The notes under the pieces: generated by a model
The model's input: the letters and a program-made list of their open reading frames with translations, nothing else
Told to the model about the DNA's origin: nothing
Database searches by the model: none
NCBI RefSeq assembly: GCF_001424665.1
Contig: NZ_LMQS01000002.1
Coordinates: forward strand, 186,001 to 250,000
Reading direction: 5' to 3'
DNA length: 64,000 bases
Source of the DNA: Methylophilus sp. Leaf416
Lineage (GTDB): Bacteria; Pseudomonadota; Gammaproteobacteria; Burkholderiales; Methylophilaceae
Program-made: the position numbers and the translations under genes
Shown: positions 55,383 to 63,404 of the stretch, one piece after another
Layout: each line of letters opens with the position of its first letter
Position numbering within the stretch: the first letter of the stretch is position 1

Positions 55383-57542
55383 CTAATATTGCCAGGTGAC
55401 CGTCGCCAGCGCACTTGCCGGTGGCGCATAATAGGCTTGAGCGCCTTCTGCATACCTCAGGCTGGACAAGTACTTCTCATTGGTGACGTTGTATACATTG
55501 ACGGCTGCATTCCAGTGCTTATCAATTGTGTAGTTAGCCATTAGATTTAACACGGCGTAGCTATCCTGTTGATAACGCACATCCCCAATATCTACATGCA
55601 CATCACTTTGCCAGTTGATGCTTGCGCCAATCTTCAGATCTTCTATAAACGGCACTTTGTAGACAGTCGTCATGCGAACAAGATGCCTGGGGATGAAAGG
55701 ATTCACATTTTGATCCTGGTCATCTTTTACGCTCATCAGACGCGTATAACCTGCATTGATATTCAATCTTTCGGTTAAGGCACCAGACACATCAAACTCG
55801 TAGCCTTTGGTTGTCGCTTTGATAGGCTCATACAGGGTCTGTGTAGGCGTTTGAGCGGCAAACTGTGCCTGATTCTCCTGCACGGTTTTGAAAATTGCAA
55901 ACGAACTGTTTAATGTTTTATTAAACCACTCGCTTTTAATACCAGCCTCGTAGTTCTTACCTTTTAATGCGGGAAGCAAGCTATTACTGAGGTTTTTTTC
56001 CACTTGTGGCCTGTAAATACCGGCATAACTCGCATACAAGGAGTGTGTGTTATCCAGGTTATATACTGCACCCATGTAAGGTGTGAACCTGTTGTTATCC
56101 TTTGCTTCTTGTGGCGCCCCATAACTAATACCGCTTAACTTATAACTTAACAGGCTTCCGCCCACTGTCACTTTCAGATCATCAGCCAGATTGAGTTTAG
56201 CGGCGGTGTAAATATTGCTGTTTGTACTTTTATAATTTGACGACGTTGTTTTACTACCAAACGTTGGCAACGGGAAGTTACCTATATCATCAAAACTACT
56301 TGTAAAAGTATTGTTGAGTGCTTCAACGAAAAGCGTGTCTCCCTCACGTGAATACTCTTTCATATAAGTTCTGCTTAGCGTAGCACCCACAACCAGCTCA
56401 TGTTTGCGACCTGCAAATTCAAATGGGCCATTGGCATATACATCAGCCACATGGTCTTTCGTTACAAAGTCGTAAATATAAGGAAAACTTTTGAATGTAA
56501 TCAAACCAGTGCTGCGGTCTTCGTTACCTTCAATATAATGATGGCGTCCTTTTGAACTTACATCTTTATGGGTTAACTGCCCTTTCAGCTTCCAGTCATT
56601 ATCAAACTCATGTGTTAGTTCGACAAAACTGATATTGGTACCTACGTTTCGATAACTCCAGTCAGGCGCGGTAGAAGCAGACACGTTGTAGTGACGCTTA
56701 CTGCCATCGCTATAAAGCAGGGGTAAGCTGCCAAAGTTATTACCGCTAGCATTGTTCTGCTGGTACGTATGCCCAATAGCCAGGCTTGTGTTATCCGTTA
56801 AATCGGCTTCAATCACACCGTAAGCCACGTTCCTTTCGGTACTGTAGCGGTCCAGGTAAGAGTTCCTGTTCTGGTTCGCCACCACCAGACGCCCGCGGAC
56901 ACTGCTGTCCCCGTTCAATGCGCCAGACACATCGGCATCCAGGCGCCGGTTGTCCCAGGAGCCCACTGAAGCATTTGCTTTTGCCTGGAATTCCCTGGTA
57001 GGACGTTTGCGGATAAAGTTGATAGTGGCAGAAGTGTTACCGATGCCGGTTAGCAAGCCATTCGCACCGCGCAACACTTCAATGCGGTCATACAGGGCTA
57101 CATCCAGATCGCCATAGTTGGTGCCGCTAAAACTGATTGGGGTAGTAAGCCCATCTATCTGGAAATTGGTAATGGTGAGTCCCCGCGCGGTATATTCGGT
57201 GCGGTCAGTCTCAAACTGTTCAACTTTAATACCCGTTGCAAAGGACAAAGCATCGTTCACACTGAACACGCGAAAATCATCCAATAGCTCGCGGGTGATC
57301 ACTGAGATGGATTGTGGCGTCTCTCGGATGCTGGTATTTAAACGGGTAGCGGTGGAAGTAGATTTCACCGTGTATGACTTTGTTTTTTCTGAAGGCTGGT
57401 CTATTTCGGCCTTAGAAGTCACTTTGACTTCAGGCAAAGCATCAACTTTTTCGTTATTGACCTGCTCTTCTGCAAGCGCTGAAACTGATGGGAACGCTAA
57501 CATTAATGCGAGTGAAATCGCATTGATACGATGAGAGTGCAT
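55383..57542 (-). CDS. TonB-dependent siderophore receptor, FhuE-like
   Basis: A 719-residue receptor from the ATG at 57542, which has GGAG 7 nt upstream. Signal peptide ISLALMLAFPSVSALAEE, TonB box EVKVTSKA, plug with LNTSIRETPQSISVITRELL, IEVLRGANGLLTGIGNTSATI, barrel ending in Tyr-type aromatic (ATVTWQY). The plug resembles FhuE/FpvA-type receptors for hydroxamate siderophores. It has its own Fur box and follows the heme transporter genes. Confidence 0.87.
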   Translation of the reverse strand: MHSHRINAISLALMLAFPSVSALAEEQVNNEKVDALPEVKVTSKAEIDQPSEKTKSYTVKSTSTATRLNTSIRETPQSISVITRELLDDFRVFSVNDALSFATGIKVEQFETDRTEYTARGLTITNFQIDGLTTPISFSGTNYGDLDVALYDRIEVLRGANGLLTGIGNTSATINFIRKRPTREFQAKANASVGSWDNRRLDADVSGALNGDSSVRGRLVVANQNRNSYLDRYSTERNVAYGVIEADLTDNTSLAIGHTYQQNNASGNNFGSLPLLYSDGSKRHYNVSASTAPDWSYRNVGTNISFVELTHEFDNDWKLKGQLTHKDVSSKGRHHYIEGNEDRSTGLITFKSFPYIYDFVTKDHVADVYANGPFEFAGRKHELVVGATLSRTYMKEYSREGDTLFVEALNNTFTSSFDDIGNFPLPTFGSKTTSSNYKSTNSNIYTAAKLNLADDLKVTVGGSLLSYKLSGISYGAPQEAKDNNRFTPYMGAVYNLDNTHSLYASYAGIYRPQVEKNLSNSLLPALKGKNYEAGIKSEWFNKTLNSSFAIFKTVQENQAQFAAQTPTQTLYEPIKATTKGYEFDVSGALTERLNINAGYTRLMSVKDDQDQNVNPFIPRHLVRMTTVYKVPFIEDLKIGASINWQSDVHVDIGDVRYQQDSYAVLNLMANYTIDKHWNAAVNVYNVTNEKYLSSLRYAEGAQAYYAPPASALATVTWQY

Positions 57543-57613
57543 AAAGGCTCCGATAAACATGTTTGCTGATACCTGGAGTGAAGCTCCATGGTGAGCAAAT
57601 CTTGAAAGGTTGA

Positions 57614-57644
57614 GAATGATAACAATTATCATTCAATGACTCAA
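57614..57644 (-). promoter_or_regulatory. Fur box inside the FhuE-like receptor promoter
   Basis: Perfect arms GAATGATAA and TTATCATTC around CAA (57614-57634). Minus-strand -35 TTGAGT (57639-57644), 17 bp, -10 TATCAT (57616-57621). Confidence 0.9.
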
Positions 57645-57706
57645 GAAGGTATTTAAGGGTGTCTGCTAAAGACTAAGCTATTGAATTAAAATGAGGCTGT
57701 ATTAGC

Positions 57707-58507
57707 TCAAAATGATTTTTGCGCTTTACTGGGCGCGACGATGAATTCACCACTGTCACTGACAGCGCTGATCAGGCTGACTTCGTAAAGGGCTTCTAAT
57801 AAGGGAATGGTTATCTGCTGGCTTGTATAGTCCCCCGTCATAGAGCCATCCTTAATGAATATCAGCCGCTCAAAGCCCTGCAATGCCTGGTTTATATCAT
57901 GCAGAATCGCCAGAATGGCATGACCGCGTTGTGCGGCAAAGGTATAGATGGCATCCATTAAACTGAATTGCAGCCCGGGATCCAGTGCCGCGAGTGGTTC
58001 ATCAACCAGCAACAGGCCTTTTTCAACATCCCACAGTTGCGCAAACACCCTTGCCATTTGCACGCGCGCTTTTTCTCCACCGGATAAAGTATCGAAGCGG
58101 CGTTCCAATAAATGTCCGGCACATGCCAGCTCCGCTGCCTGGCGCACGATGTTCGTGATGTCAGGATCAAAAGTCCTGGCAACGCGGCCCAGGCCGATAA
58201 CAAGCTCAACGGGTAGCCCGAAAGCGACTTCGTGGGATTGCGGCAAAATGGCGCGGCGGTGGCTTAAGTCAGCCAGTGACCATTCTTTCAGGTGACGTTG
58301 GCAAAATGTGGCTTGACCATCGGCGGGGGTTAATTCCCGTGCCAGCAATTTGAGTAGGGTCGATTTGCCTGCGCCACTGGGGCCCAGCACCGCAATACGC
58401 TCACCTGCTTTAACCGATAATGTAAAGGGGCCGAAAGTCCGCTTGCCGAGATCAATAGTGACATTTTGCAGGGCAAGCAAAGTCTCGTGATGAGTTGGAG
58501 GAGACAT
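57707..58507 (-). CDS. hmuV: Heme ABC transporter ATP-binding protein
   Basis: A 266-residue ABC ATPase: Walker A GPSGAGKSTLL, signature LSGGEKARVQMARV, Walker B LLLVDEPLAALD and the switch His (AILHDINQAL). It pairs with HmuU; the gene starts 3 bp after hmuU. The set fits heme rather than vitamin B12 because hmuS is adjacent. Confidence 0.93.
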   Translation of the reverse strand: MSPPTHHETLLALQNVTIDLGKRTFGPFTLSVKAGERIAVLGPSGAGKSTLLKLLARELTPADGQATFCQRHLKEWSLADLSHRRAILPQSHEVAFGLPVELVIGLGRVARTFDPDITNIVRQAAELACAGHLLERRFDTLSGGEKARVQMARVFAQLWDVEKGLLLVDEPLAALDPGLQFSLMDAIYTFAAQRGHAILAILHDINQALQGFERLIFIKDGSMTGDYTSQQITIPLLEALYEVSLISAVSDSGEFIVAPSKAQKSF

Positions 58508-58510
58508 GAA

Positions 58511-59578
58511 TTACGTTCCCTTCCGGATACCGGCCAGCAACACCAGGAAGAACGGTGCACCAAGCAAGGCGGTAAAGATACCCACCGGGATTTCAGCCGG
58601 AATAGCCACGGTACGCGCAGCGGTATCGGCCACCAGGAGAATAATGGCACCGACCAGCATGGACAGTGGTGCAAGACGCCGCTGATCAGGTCCGATCACC
58701 AGCCGTACAATATGGGGAGCAACGAGGCCGATAAAGCCGATCATGCCGCACCAAGCAACAGCAAAGCCACACAACAAGGCGACCAGTGTAATGACCCGCG
58801 CACGCAAATGACGCACATTGACACCCACGTGTGCGGCGGTGGCTTCACCTAGTGCCAGGGCATTCATCTCGTTCACCAGGCGGCGTACATACCAGACGGC
58901 GGCTAACAGCAACGCCAGCAATGCCAGCATCAAGGGCCAGCTCGCACCAGCGAGTGAGCCTAAGGTCCAGAAGGTCAGGCTACGCAGTTGTTCATCGGTA
59001 GCAAGGTAAGTGCATAAGCCTATCACCGCCGTGGCCAGGGCATTCAACGCAATGCCTGTTAATAACAGCCCGGCAATTGAATCTGCAGTTAACCAGCGGG
59101 CGACAGTATCTAATAAAAAACATACACCAATCGCGCCTGCAAAAGCCGTGACCGGTAATATCCAGTAGCGGAGTGAGATGGGGATATGGATATCACTGTT
59201 GGCTAATAACACAATGGTTAAAGCCGCCGCGCAAGCCGCACCACTGGTAACGCCCAGCAAACCCGGGTCAGCCAAAGGATTACGGAATAAACCTTGAGTC
59301 AGCGCACCAGAAAGCCCTAATGCAGCCCCTATCAATGCAGCAAACAGGATACGCGGCAGGCGCAGATTCCACAGCACATAGGCGCCGCCGGTCAGCGGTT
59401 GGTCATCGCCTGCTTGCAGCAGTGCCAGCCAGTCGGCAGGCATTACATTCACTGCACCCGCCCACGCTGCTACCCAGATACAAATAATCAGGGTCACCCA
59501 TAAAAACAAAGCTGGCCGATGAATCAGGCCAGCTGTTAAACGTGATGCGAAAGGCATCACGTTGGTTGAGGCACTCAT
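58511..59578 (-). CDS. hmuU: Heme ABC transporter permease
   Basis: A 355-residue BtuC/FecCD-type permease with about ten membrane helices and motifs LRLPRILFAALIGAALGLSG, GxxxNPLADPGLLGVTSGA and GMIGFIGLVAPHIVR. It works as a dimer with HmuV. Its ATG overlaps the hmuT stop by 4 bp. Confidence 0.93.
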   Translation of the reverse strand: MSASTNVMPFASRLTAGLIHRPALFLWVTLIICIWVAAWAGAVNVMPADWLALLQAGDDQPLTGGAYVLWNLRLPRILFAALIGAALGLSGALTQGLFRNPLADPGLLGVTSGAACAAALTIVLLANSDIHIPISLRYWILPVTAFAGAIGVCFLLDTVARWLTADSIAGLLLTGIALNALATAVIGLCTYLATDEQLRSLTFWTLGSLAGASWPLMLALLALLLAAVWYVRRLVNEMNALALGEATAAHVGVNVRHLRARVITLVALLCGFAVAWCGMIGFIGLVAPHIVRLVIGPDQRRLAPLSMLVGAIILLVADTAARTVAIPAEIPVGIFTALLGAPFFLVLLAGIRKGT

Positions 59579-60501
59579 CCGTTCATCGCTTTCAGCAGTG
59601 CGTTATCCAGTGCTGCGACGGCCTGCGGCAGGCGCGGACCAAAGCCCAGCATAAACATGGCTTCCAGCGAAGCGATACGACGCTTTTGCCCGGCAGGCGT
59701 TTGCGCCAGGCCAGGCAGTTTCAATGCGCCATCAATGCCGCCGACCACTTCAAGGCCTTGATCGGTAAACAACACGATATCCGGTTGCGCAGCGATCACG
59801 GATTCAGGCGTCAATGGTTTAAAGCCATTAAATCCCTGTACCGCATTTTGCGCGCCTACATAATGCATCATGGCTTCAGCACTGCTGCCTTTGCCGCCTA
59901 CCATGATCTGGCTTGGGCTATGCGATAGCACAAACAGCACACGCGGTGCCGGAGTTTTACGCGCAATAATGGGCTCGCGCACTTTCTGCCAGTCCGTTTT
60001 CATTTTTTCCACCAGCTGGCTGGCTTGTGAAGGGCGGTCTATCAAGGCGCCGATTCGGGTAACCCGATCCAGCACGCCTTCAAATTTATCATTGGCGGGT
60101 AGCACTGTGACAGGCACACCCGCGGCATTGATTTGCCGCAAGACTGCTGGCGGCCCCGCATCTTCAGTCGCCAGCACGTGGTTGGGCGCCAGTGCCAGTA
60201 TGCCTTCACTGGATAACGTTCTGGCATACCCAACACTAGGCAGTTTTGTCGCGGCTTCAGGGTAAAGCGAGGTGGTATCAACACCTACCAATTCGTTATG
60301 GGCACCCAGCGCATAAATGATTTCGGTCAGGCCACCTCCGATACTGACAATACGCCTTGCCGTTTTTTTCTGACTCTCAGCGGCCCAGACCCAAGTCTGC
60401 GGCAAACAAGCAGCAGCGGCCAACGCACCTACTTGCAGGAGGAATTTACGTCGGGTCGGTGAAGACTCTACATCATGCATATGTTTATTTAATTCAGACA
60501 T
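59575..60501 (-). CDS. hmuT: Periplasmic heme-binding protein
   Basis: About 308 residues from the ATG at 60501, with a Tat-like signal (PTRRKFLLQVGALAAAACLP). The TroA/PeripBP fold has RRIVSIGGGLTEIIYALG, DAGPPAVLRQINAAG and a late MFMLGFGPRLPQAV. It delivers heme to HmuUV. The gene overlaps hmuS upstream and hmuU downstream. Tat export of a heme-binding protein would be uncommon; Sec is also possible. Confidence 0.9.
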   Translation of the reverse strand: MSELNKHMHDVESSPTRRKFLLQVGALAAAACLPQTWVWAAESQKKTARRIVSIGGGLTEIIYALGAHNELVGVDTTSLYPEAATKLPSVGYARTLSSEGILALAPNHVLATEDAGPPAVLRQINAAGVPVTVLPANDKFEGVLDRVTRIGALIDRPSQASQLVEKMKTDWQKVREPIIARKTPAPRVLFVLSHSPSQIMVGGKGSSAEAMMHYVGAQNAVQGFNGFKPLTPESVIAAQPDIVLFTDQGLEVVGGIDGALKLPGLAQTPAGQKRRIASLEAMFMLGFGPRLPQAVAALDNALLKAMNG

Positions 60502-61577
60502 GGTTCGTGATCCTTGAGCAGCGTTTCTACCAGCGCACGCCACTCGGCAAGTTCAGGTTTTCCGGGCTTGCGCTCACCAAAGAACATGGCAATCACATTA
60601 CCCTCAGCATCAAAAAGCTCCAGCGCAGTGACCAAGCCATCCACCGTTGGCTTGCGCACGACCCAGGCACTCGCAATATGGTCTTCGCGCAAATGCAGGT
60701 TAAAGCCCGGGTCCAGGACATTTAGCCAGGGACCCATCACCGCCACTTTTTTAACAATGCCGGAATGAATCTGCACCATGCCAGGGTTAGCGACAAAGAT
60801 CATCAAGGCAACGCCTTCAGTGGCCGCCGTTTCCAGCAACTCACGCGCGCTTTCCAGATTTGCCTGCCGCACATACTGCTTTTCGGCAAGTCGCATGCTT
60901 TGTAACCGTGAAACGCCATACCGCTTAAGTAAGCCAAAAAAGTCGTGCGTGTCTTGCAGAGCGCGCCACGCGGCCTGGAATCCTGCTACATGAATCTCGC
61001 TATCAGCTTTATCTACTGGCAGCGGCGGTGCAGGCACGGTGGTAATACCGGGTTTCTGGTTCTCATCTGCAAAGTGTTTGACGAAGGCTTTATAAGCCTC
61101 GACATCGCTTTGCGGTTTAATAAATACCTTGTGAATGGCAGCACCTTGCGCGTCAAAAAACTGCAGGCTTTGCTGAACACCATTGTCGACCGTCTCAGAC
61201 ACCGCAAAACCATGCGCCCAATGACTGTAAAACGCGCGCAAATCAATATCACCACCAAGCACCAGCCCGACATGCCCGGTATCGCTTACATTCTTGTAAA
61301 CGCCAGTTTTTTCATGCACACACGAAATATTGCGCGTCAGCGCCATTACCTCGCCCAGAGGCTCAAGCGACTTCATCAATGCTGGCCAGTCTGCCTGCAG
61401 CCGGGTGGCTTGTAGTAACCAAGCCTTTTCTTGTGCACCGGCATGGGCAGCTATCAGCGCACCTTCGGATATTTGCAATTTCTCAGCAATATCGCGATGA
61501 CGTTTACCCGCCTGGCGTTCGATGACAAATTGCTCACGTATGCTTGCGTGGCCAATGCTGATTGGAGATTCAGTCAC
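60489..61577 (-). CDS. hmuS: Hemin-degrading / heme-trafficking factor HmuS
   Basis: A 362-residue ChuS/HemS-type protein with two structural repeats. A helix-turn-helix-like N-terminus (KRHRDIAEKLQISEGAL) is usual in the family. The C-terminal repeat has FVANPGMVQIHSGIVKKV and LNVLDPGFNLHLREDHIAS, including the conserved His for heme. It carries heme from HmuUV or opens the ring. It lies 2 bp after the hutZ-like gene. Confidence 0.93.
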   Translation of the reverse strand: MTESPISIGHASIREQFVIERQAGKRHRDIAEKLQISEGALIAAHAGAQEKAWLLQATRLQADWPALMKSLEPLGEVMALTRNISCVHEKTGVYKNVSDTGHVGLVLGGDIDLRAFYSHWAHGFAVSETVDNGVQQSLQFFDAQGAAIHKVFIKPQSDVEAYKAFVKHFADENQKPGITTVPAPPLPVDKADSEIHVAGFQAAWRALQDTHDFFGLLKRYGVSRLQSMRLAEKQYVRQANLESARELLETAATEGVALMIFVANPGMVQIHSGIVKKVAVMGPWLNVLDPGFNLHLREDHIASAWVVRKPTVDGLVTALELFDAEGNVIAMFFGERKPGKPELAEWRALVETLLKDHEPCLN

Positions 61578-61579
61578 CG

Positions 61580-62128
61580 TTATGCCAGCTCATCCAGTTT
61601 CTGCTGTGCAGATGCGTCTGGTGCAGCATGGCCCTGGTCATTACGATGTGTGATTTGTAACAAATCCTGGCCATTCAGGTGATAGGCTTTAGCAAAACCT
61701 GCAACGTAACTGCCATGCGTTGGCATTAGCTCAATCATATGGAAATCGGTCAACTTACCGATCGCATCCATGAAGTTGCCGAATTTTTCATAGAAAAGCG
61801 CCATCACTTCATCAAACTTGGCTGAACTACGTTCAACTTCCTGTGCTGTGCATTTGAACACCAGGCGTTTTCTGGCGAAAAGATGACCTGCATCTTTTTC
61901 ACTTTCAACAAACATCGCGGAACACAGGCCGGTTTCGCGCAGGTTGGCACAATGTGTTGCCAGTTCACTCACATAGATATAAAACTTGTTATCGCGCTCA
62001 ACATACGCGGCATAACTTGCCTCAGGCACCCCTTGCGCATTAGCGCTGGCCAGTTGCACTGTTTTAAACTGGCCTTTGAACGCAATGGCTTCTTTAGCCA
62101 CTGACTGAAGTTTTTCCTGATCGGTCAT
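61580..62128 (-). CDS. HutZ/HugZ-type heme utilisation protein (PNPOx-like fold)
   Basis: A 182-residue split-barrel flavin-reductase-like protein; the core has FKTVQLASANAQGVPEASYAAY and the C-terminal segment LQITHRNDQGH holds the histidine pair that binds heme in HutZ. These proteins act on heme after import. AAGGAA precedes the ATG. It heads the hmuSTUV operon, with about 180 nt of leader. Confidence 0.9.
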   Translation of the reverse strand: MTDQEKLQSVAKEAIAFKGQFKTVQLASANAQGVPEASYAAYVERDNKFYIYVSELATHCANLRETGLCSAMFVESEKDAGHLFARKRLVFKCTAQEVERSSAKFDEVMALFYEKFGNFMDAIGKLTDFHMIELMPTHGSYVAGFAKAYHLNGQDLLQITHRNDQGHAAPDASAQQKLDELA

Positions 62129-62306
62129 CTTATTTCCTTAAAATACATTAATTACAGAGGCATCGATGTGGTGACAAAGGCTGCGGGAGTAATGTTTAGT
62201 GCGATAAAGCACGTTTGATCCAGACTAATTATGTTGCGTTAAAGCTCTAAAATCTGACATACAAGCCGTCACTAACGATGGATAGTAATAAATTCTGACA
62301 AAGCCT

Positions 62307-62336
62307 ATTCTACATGAGAAGCATTCCCATTTTCAA
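62307..62336 (-). promoter_or_regulatory. Predicted promoter and degenerate Fur site for hutZ-hmuSTUV
   Basis: Minus strand: -35 TTGAAA (62331-62336), 18-bp spacer, -10 TAGAAT (62307-62312), each one base from consensus. The spacer holds AATGGGAATGCTTCTCATG (62313-62331), agreeing with the 19-bp Fur box at 13 positions. Confidence 0.65.
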
Positions 62337-62497
62337 GTAGAACACATTAAAACTGGGAGTGTCTTTGCCATTGCTAACATGAAGTATGCGCCAAAAATTC
62401 ATGAACCATAGACGTAGCCGCTTGTGAAAATACAGATCGCATCTAACTGGATCTGCCCAGGTAATTTGAAGCTACACAATCCATCGACAAGTGATAT

Positions 62498-62532
62498 ATA
62501 AAAAAACTCCACTACCTTGGCAGATAGCGGAG
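62498..62532 (-). terminator. Terminator after azurin
   Basis: An 11-bp stem (62507-62517 with 62522-62532, including two G-U pairs), loop of four, then a T-run on the minus strand (A-run 62501-62506). It lies about 35 bp after the azurin stop. Confidence 0.9.
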
Positions 62533-62568
62533 CTTTCAATATTGGCTTTTGATGAGCTGAATAAATAT

Positions 62569-63045
62569 TTAGATCAGTTTAAGCGTGCCCTTCATCAAGG
62601 CAGCATGGCCAGGGAATGAACAGAAGAATACATAGTTACCAGCAGCATCCAACTGGGAAGGGGCAAAAGAGGTACTTGCCGTCTCACCACCACCGATGAC
62701 AGTCGTTGCAGCGACTACGCGTGGATCCTGTGGTTTCACATAGGATTGCGCCGCTCCTGCTTTACTACCATCTTGCAAAACGCCCTGTTCATCAGCCTGC
62801 TTGCTCACGACCAGGTTATGACCCATGATTGTTTTTTTCATGGCGCCAGCATGCTTCAGGTTAATAGTGAACGATTTACAGGCTTTGGGCACAGCAATTT
62901 CTTTCACGCTGAATGTCATCTGGTCAGTGGCATCTACACTCACATCACATTTGTCAGCCGCTTGCGCAGGTTGTTGCAGCAAACAGATTGCGCTACCAGC
63001 CACAGCCAGTAATTGTTGCCATTGTGTACGTTTCAAATTCATCAT
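62569..63045 (-). CDS. azu: Azurin
   Basis: A 158-residue periplasmic blue copper protein with a signal peptide (cleavage after AQAAD region). Type 1 copper ligands: His in KTIMGHNLVV, and Cys, His and Met in FFCSFPGHAALMKG. Azurins carry electrons between redox enzymes and terminal oxidases; in methylotrophs they can accept electrons from amine or alcohol dehydrogenases. GGAG precedes the ATG. Confidence 0.95.
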   Translation of the reverse strand: MMNLKRTQWQQLLAVAGSAICLLQQPAQAADKCDVSVDATDQMTFSVKEIAVPKACKSFTINLKHAGAMKKTIMGHNLVVSKQADEQGVLQDGSKAGAAQSYVKPQDPRVVAATTVIGGGETASTSFAPSQLDAAGNYVFFCSFPGHAALMKGTLKLI

Positions 63046-63155
63046 TTCTCCGTTTCATCCATAACAAAAAATTAGCTGGCTACCGAAGTTTCCACTTCCT
63101 GGCTGGCTCAGGTTTTAAAACTGCCCGAAGCATAATGTTTCAGGCAACATTAACT

Positions 63156-63350
63156 TTAAGATTTCTGTGCGCTAGCGCCTGGCTTGATCCAATAGTAATA
63201 AGCGGCACTCAGTATCGGCAATGCCACAGCCGCATCTGAAATCAACTCTCGTGCATCATCAACCAGCAACGCTGTTAATAAGCCGGTGAATGACACAATC
63301 GCAATCAGCGTAGGCCATAAAAAAATTTGTGTTAATGACTTATTCCGCAT
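63156..63350 (-). CDS. Small inner-membrane protein, unknown function
   Basis: About 64 residues from the ATG at 63350, which has GGAGCG about 8 nt upstream; an ATG at 63368 would lengthen it by six. Two predicted membrane helices (IFLWPTLIAIVSFTGLLTALLV and VALPILSAAYYYWI). It follows a PepSY membrane protein by about 54 bp; small proteins of this type often accompany PepSY genes in iron loci. Confidence 0.75.
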   Translation of the reverse strand: MRNKSLTQIFLWPTLIAIVSFTGLLTALLVDDARELISDAAVALPILSAAYYYWIKPGASAQKS

Positions 63351-63404
63351 GAATACACGCTCCATCATGGTATTTGCTTGCTAGCATTCATTGATCAAAA
63401 CCGA

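Larger units (their letters stand above)
62129..62568. other. 440-bp intergenic region between hutZ and azurin
   Basis: Contains the azurin terminator (62498-62532), the predicted hutZ promoter with a degenerate Fur site (62307-62336) and a leader of about 180 nt. One 11-codon ATG frame in the leader (about 62259 down to 62224) begins MSDFRALTQHN; it has no clear ribosome site. I see no RNA gene. Confidence 0.6.

Noticed and set aside
47074-57542. FecA-type receptors with FecI/FecR signalling
   Set aside because: None of the receptors has the extra N-terminal signalling domain, and no sigma or anti-sigma gene is present.
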